This document shows, one piece after another, positions 60,540 through 64,000 of a stretch of DNA of 64,000 nt (position 1 is the first letter of the stretch; the number at the start of each line of letters is the position of its first letter). The position numbers and the translations under genes were made by a program. This DNA is from Paracoccus marinus. Its GTDB lineage: Bacteria; Pseudomonadota; Alphaproteobacteria; Rhodobacterales; Rhodobacteraceae. The DNA lies in NCBI RefSeq assembly GCF_007018965.1, contig NZ_VJYZ01000004.1, positions 248,001 to 312,000 of the forward strand. Direction: 5' to 3'. The notes beneath the pieces were generated by a model that saw only the letters and a program-made list of their open reading frames with translations, was not told where the DNA came from and did not search any database.

Positions 60540-61280
60540 TTAATCCTGTGGCGCTTCTGCATCGGCCCAATCGCCCGCCGCGACCTGCCACAAGGCGAGC
60601 GCCGCGACCGCCGCCGTGTCGGCGCGCAGGATGCGGGGACCAAGGCTGATCGGCGTCACGAAGGGCAGCGCGCGAAGCCGCTCGCGCTCGGCCGGGGACC
60701 AGCCGCCCTCGGGGCCGATCAGGACCGCCCAAGGACCGCGCGGCAGATAGGCCAGCGTCCGGGCCGCGCCGACCAGCGCCTCGTCGGCCCACAGGACGCG
60801 GCGGGTCGGGTCCCATCCGTCGAGCAGCCGCGACAGCGACTGCAACCCGTCCACCGGGGGCACGAAGGTGCCGCCGCACTGCTCGGCCGCCTCGACCGCA
60901 TGGGCCTGCAGGCGGTCCTGCCGGATGCGTTCGGCGTTGGTGTGGTCGGTCTGGACGGGGATGATGCGGGCGGCGCCAAGCTCGGCCGCCTTTTCCACGA
61001 TGAAGTCGGTGCGCGCCTTCTTGATCGGCGCGAACATCAGCCACAGGTCGGGCGGGTCCTGCTGCGGGCGCGCCTGCGCGACCGGCGCCACCTGCCCGCC
61101 GCGCCGCCCCAGCGCCACGATCCGCGCCAGCCACTCGCCCTGGCGGCCGTTGAAGACGGCGACCTCGCCCCCCTCGCCCAGCCGCATGACCGATGAAAGA
61201 TAATGCGCCTGCCCGTCCGTCAGGGGAACGGGTTGCCCCGCGACCAGCGGGTGATCTATGAAGAGCCTGATTTTTCCCAT
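60540..61280 (-). CDS. rsmE: 16S rRNA (uracil(1498)-N(3))-methyltransferase
   Basis: 246 residues of SPOUT class. An N-terminal PUA-like part (IRLFIDHPLVAGQPVPLTDG) is followed by LMFAPIKKARTDFIVEKAAE, LGAARIIPVQTDHTNAERIR, AEQCGGTFVPPV, and the knotted SAM site VLIGPEGGWSPAERERLRAL then ISLGPRILRADTAAVAALAL. It methylates U1498 at the decoding centre. The start abuts the ubiA region on the opposite strand. Confidence 0.95.
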   Translation of the reverse strand: MGKIRLFIDHPLVAGQPVPLTDGQAHYLSSVMRLGEGGEVAVFNGRQGEWLARIVALGRRGGQVAPVAQARPQQDPPDLWLMFAPIKKARTDFIVEKAAELGAARIIPVQTDHTNAERIRQDRLQAHAVEAAEQCGGTFVPPVDGLQSLSRLLDGWDPTRRVLWADEALVGAARTLAYLPRGPWAVLIGPEGGWSPAERERLRALPFVTPISLGPRILRADTAAVAALALWQVAAGDWADAEAPQD

Positions 61281-61369
61281 TGCCGCCGCAGGTTACGCAC
61301 GTGCCCGTCCCGACGCCATCGTTTTTCCGGCAGCGCGCGGCCGGGCGCCGCGACGCAGGCGCGGCCGAC

Positions 61370-62293
61370 ATGCCGGTGGCCGACAGCGCCGGGAACTGGG
61401 TCGATCGCTGGGCCCCGCCCGCGTGGCGGCCGTATCTGCGCCTGTCGCGCGCCGACCGGCCGATCGGGACCTGGCTTCTGCTGCTGCCCTGCTGGTGGGG
61501 CGTGGGGCTGGCGATGATCGCGGACCGGCCGCGGCTGGTGGATCTGTGGATCGTGATCGCCTGCGGCTTCGGCAGCGTCGTCATGCGCGGCGCGGGCTGC
61601 ACCTGGAACGACATCACCGACCGCGACTTCGACGGGGCGGTGGCGCGCACCGCGTCGCGGCCCCTGCCCTCGGGGCAGGTGACGACGCTGGGGGCGCTGG
61701 TGTGGCTGGGGCTGCAATGCGCGGTGGGGCTGGCGCTGCTGCTGACGCTCAAGACGGGGGCGATCTGGCTGGGCGTGGCGTCGCTGGCGCTGGTCGGGAT
61801 CTATCCCTTCGCCAAGCGGTTCACCTGGTGGCCGCAGGTGTTCCTGGGTCTTGCGTTCAACTGGGGCGCGCTGCTGGCGTTCGTCGCCCACGGCGGGACG
61901 CTGCACCCGGCCGCGATCCTGCTCTATGCGGCGGGGATCTGCTGGACGCTGTTTTACGACACCATCTACGCCCACCAGGATACCGAGGATGACGCGCTGA
62001 TCGGCATCAAGTCCACCGCGCGGCTGTTCGGCGACGACTCGCCGCGCTGGCTCGCGGGGTTCGCGGCGGGCGCGGTGATGCTGCTGGCGGCGGCGGCGTC
62101 GTCCGCTGGGCCGGACGGGGTGCTGGCGCGGCTGGCGGTCACGGTGGCGGTGGCGGGGTTCGCGCTGCACCTTGCCTGGCAGCTGTCGCGGTTCGATCCG
62201 CGCGACAGCCGCGGGCTGCTGCGGCTGTTCCGCAGCAACCGCGACGCGGGCCTGGTCGCCGCGCTGTTTCTTGCCGTTGCCGGACTTGTGTGA
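61370..62293 (+). CDS. ubiA: 4-hydroxybenzoate polyprenyltransferase
   Basis: 307 residues with about nine membrane segments. It has the two prenyl-diphosphate/Mg motifs: GCTWNDITDRDFDGAVARTA (NDxxDxxxD) and FYDTIYAHQDTEDDALIGIK (DxxxAxQDxxDD). It also has YLRLSRADRPIGTWLLLLPC at the start of the fold. It attaches the isoprenoid tail to 4-hydroxybenzoate in ubiquinone synthesis at the inner membrane. I used the ATG at 61370; the frame is open 30 codons upstream to a TTG that overlaps rsmE. Confidence 0.94.
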   Translation: MPVADSAGNWVDRWAPPAWRPYLRLSRADRPIGTWLLLLPCWWGVGLAMIADRPRLVDLWIVIACGFGSVVMRGAGCTWNDITDRDFDGAVARTASRPLPSGQVTTLGALVWLGLQCAVGLALLLTLKTGAIWLGVASLALVGIYPFAKRFTWWPQVFLGLAFNWGALLAFVAHGGTLHPAAILLYAAGICWTLFYDTIYAHQDTEDDALIGIKSTARLFGDDSPRWLAGFAAGAVMLLAAAASSAGPDGVLARLAVTVAVAGFALHLAWQLSRFDPRDSRGLLRLFRSNRDAGLVAALFLAVAGLV

Positions 62294-62356
62294 TTGCGCG
62301 GACCTCGCGCGGCTTCTAACAAGCCGGATCGATGAACTGCCGAAAGGCCCGTCCTG

Positions 62357-64000
62357 ATGGCTGATCCGCGCCACCCGCGTCTCGCGCCGCTTTCGACGCC
62401 CGCGCCCAGGCCCCCGTCGCGCCGGATGCGCGCGTTCCGGGGCGCGGTGCTGCGCCTTGTCGTGCTGGGCCTTGCCGGGACCGGGGCATGGGCCGTGGGC
62501 ACCACCGCCGCCGACGAGATCGAGCGGGTGTCGCGCGCCCGGGTCGCCGCCGCGCTGGCATCGGCGGGGTTCGACTGGACCAACGTTGCGACCGACGGCC
62601 TGCTGGTGCGCCTGACCGGCCCCGCGCCCGACGAGGTGCAGCGGTTCCGCGCGCTCGACCGGGCGGCGACGGTGGTGGACGGGCGGCGGATCGTGGACGC
62701 GATGACCCTCGCCTCGCCGCCACCGACGGCGGCCCCGCTATTCTCGGTCGAACTGCTGCGCAACGACGCGGGCGTGTCGCTGATCGGGCTGGTGCCCGCA
62801 GGCGTGGACCGCGCGGCGCTGCTGGTGTCGGTCGAACGGGCCACGGGCGGGCGGCGCGTGACGGACCTGCTGGAATCGTCCGACCAGCCCGCCCCGGATG
62901 ACTGGGACGCGGCGCTGCGCTTCGGCATCGCCGCGATCGCGGTCGCGGACCGGTCCAAGGTGTCGGTGACGCCGGGCAAGGTGGACGTGACGGCGATCAC
63001 GGATGGCGAGGCGGAAAAGGCGCGGCTTGCCGCGACGCTCGACCGCGACAGACCTGAAGGCGTGGCGCTGACGACCAGCATCTCGGCCCCGCGCCCCGTC
63101 GTCACCCCCTTTGCGCTGCGGATGGTCAAGGACGCGGACGGCACCCGGCTGGAAGCTTGCGCCGCGGATACCGAGGACGCGCGCAGCCGCATCCTCGACG
63201 CGGCCCGCGCGGCCGGCGTCGCCCAGGGCGCGGACTGCACGCTGGCGCTCGGCGTGCCCACCCCCACCTGGGGCGACGCCGCCGTGGCGGGGATCGCTGC
63301 GCTGGGGGCGCTGGACGCGGGCACGATCGAGTTCTCGAACGCGCAGGTGGGGCTGACCGCGCCCGCGACCGTTCCCGCCGACCAGTACGACCGCGCCGCC
63401 GGCGGCCTTCAGGGCGCGCTGCCGTCGGTCTTTACCCTGACCGCCGTCCACACCGCGCCCGAACCCGAACCCGCCGAGGCGGGGCCGGCCGAGTTCACGG
63501 CGACCCGCGTGCCCACCGGCATCGCGCTGCGCGGCCGCATCACCGACGAGGCGATGCGCCAGGCCGTCGAAAGCCTGGCCCGCGCGCGGTTCGGGACGGT
63601 GGAAAGCAGCCTGCTGGTCGATCCGCAGACGCCGCCCGGCTGGACCGTCCGGGTCATGGCGGCGATCGAGGCGATGGCGGATCTGGACGACGGCACGGTC
63701 AAGGTGACGCCGGACCTCGTGCGGCTGACCGGCGCGTCGGGGTCGAGCCAGGCGGCCGAGGGGGCGGCGCGGCAGCTGTCCTACCGGCTGGGCGCGGGCG
63801 TCCCCTACGAGATGGCGATCCGCTACGACCGCCGGCTTGATCCCGCGCTGGACCTGCCGTCGGGGCAGGATTGCGTGGACCGGATGAACGTCATCATGGC
63901 GCAGGCCGAGATCGGGTTCGAGCCGAGTTCCTCGACCATCGCGGGCGACGCCGCGCCGACGCTCACGCAGCTTGCGGACGCCGCGTCCGAATGCGGCGAC
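62357..64000 (+). CDS. OmpA family protein with BON-like repeats, C-terminus cut by window edge
   Basis: An open frame of 548 codons from an ATG at 62357 to the window end. An arginine/proline-rich cytoplasmic start and one membrane helix (AVLRLVVLGLAGTGAWAVGT) precede a long periplasmic region. This contains repeated BON-like units (VRLTGPAPDEVQRFRALDRA; GIALRGRITDEAMRQAVESL). The OmpA peptidoglycan-binding domain is just starting at the edge (IGFEPSSSTIAGDAAPTLTQ). It would tether the inner membrane to peptidoglycan. GAAAGG precedes the ATG, 63 bp after ubiA. Confidence 0.85.
   Translation, partial: MADPRHPRLAPLSTPAPRPPSRRMRAFRGAVLRLVVLGLAGTGAWAVGTTAADEIERVSRARVAAALASAGFDWTNVATDGLLVRLTGPAPDEVQRFRALDRAATVVDGRRIVDAMTLASPPPTAAPLFSVELLRNDAGVSLIGLVPAGVDRAALLVSVERATGGRRVTDLLESSDQPAPDDWDAALRFGIAAIAVADRSKVSVTPGKVDVTAITDGEAEKARLAATLDRDRPEGVALTTSISAPRPVVTPFALRMVKDADGTRLEACAADTEDARSRILDAARAAGVAQGADCTLALGVPTPTWGDAAVAGIAALGALDAGTIEFSNAQVGLTAPATVPADQYDRAAGGLQGALPSVFTLTAVHTAPEPEPAEAGPAEFTATRVPTGIALRGRITDEAMRQAVESLARARFGTVESSLLVDPQTPPGWTVRVMAAIEAMADLDDGTVKVTPDLVRLTGASGSSQAAEGAARQLSYRLGAGVPYEMAIRYDRRLDPALDLPSGQDCVDRMNVIMAQAEIGFEPSSSTIAGDAAPTLTQLADAASECGD

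Noticed and set aside
1..64000. tRNA, rRNA or insertion-sequence genes
   Set aside because: I looked for T-arm-like GGTTCRANTCC segments, rRNA-like sequence and transposase motifs and found none I could support.

Overview
The window is a 64 kb stretch of high-GC, densely packed chromosomal DNA from an alphaproteobacterium, most likely a member of the Rhodobacteraceae (Paracoccus/Rhodobacter-like). I base this on family-level protein similarity (alphaproteobacterial ferrochelatase, argD, DUF1127, YcjX/YcjF, ComF next to a BioC/NDUFAF5-like methyltransferase) and on a GC-rich hairpin plus GAGGATATTT motif that I associate with that group. I see no rRNA, tRNA, CRISPR array, transposase, plasmid or phage module. 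Almost everything is ordinary chromosomal core; the exceptions are a toxin/immunity pair, a stress-enzyme cluster and a family of noncoding repeats.

Layout. 0-10 kb: AI-2E-type permease (cut by the left edge), nucleoside hydrolase and argD, a stand-alone RAM-domain protein, a PiT phosphate transporter, a NUDIX protein and ArfB, ComF, a SAM methyltransferase, hemH and an unrecognised membrane protein. 10.4-17.2 kb: a tightly coupled operon hslO-nudix-cca-ABC transporter-RNA methyltransferase with overlapping stop/start codons, then an L,D-transpeptidase lipoprotein closed by an intrinsic terminator. 17.2-25.7 kb: hrpB, the first noncoding repeat array, ycjX-ycjF-like genes, pgsA-moaD-moaE, and accA with a good promoter. 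26-34 kb: gabT-like transaminase, rhomboid protease, a split and divergent mnmD / MnmC-like oxidoreductase pair, DUF1992, valS. 34-40 kb: VOC (glyoxalase-like), GST, DUF1428 and SnoaL-like genes (the last frameshifted) with an HxlR regulator. 40-42 kb: an orphan AHH-nuclease toxin with an Imm11-like partner, in lower-GC DNA. 42-52 kb: Lrp-type regulator/ornithine decarboxylase, two small membrane or secreted proteins, metF/metR, a DUF4126-like protein, an inositol-phosphatase-family gene, an EamA transporter, soluble lytic transglycosylase. 51.6-64 kb: dapA, an SMR transporter, HisC-like aminotransferase, a TPP enzyme, smpB, the second repeat array, DUF1810, sseA plus an aromatic/aspartate aminotransferase, DUF1127, rsmE, ubiA and an OmpA-family protein cut by the right edge.

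The most interesting signal is a ~200-nt, multi-hairpin noncoding repeat. It occurs three times in tandem at 19826-20400 (plus orientation), four and a half times in tandem at 56471-57350 (minus orientation) and once at 47040-47205 (minus orientation). Comparing copies by eye shows several compensatory base-pair changes and wobble pairs that are consistent with only one strand. This argues for a conserved RNA structure rather than a coding repeat, and the reading frame is not kept from unit to unit. I do not recognise it as a named family. Secondary signals include a short GC-rich hairpin element captured in frame inside cca and present as an inverted pair after accA, a low-GC patch inside valS, and two phased TGAG-N5-CTCA palindromes between metF and metR.
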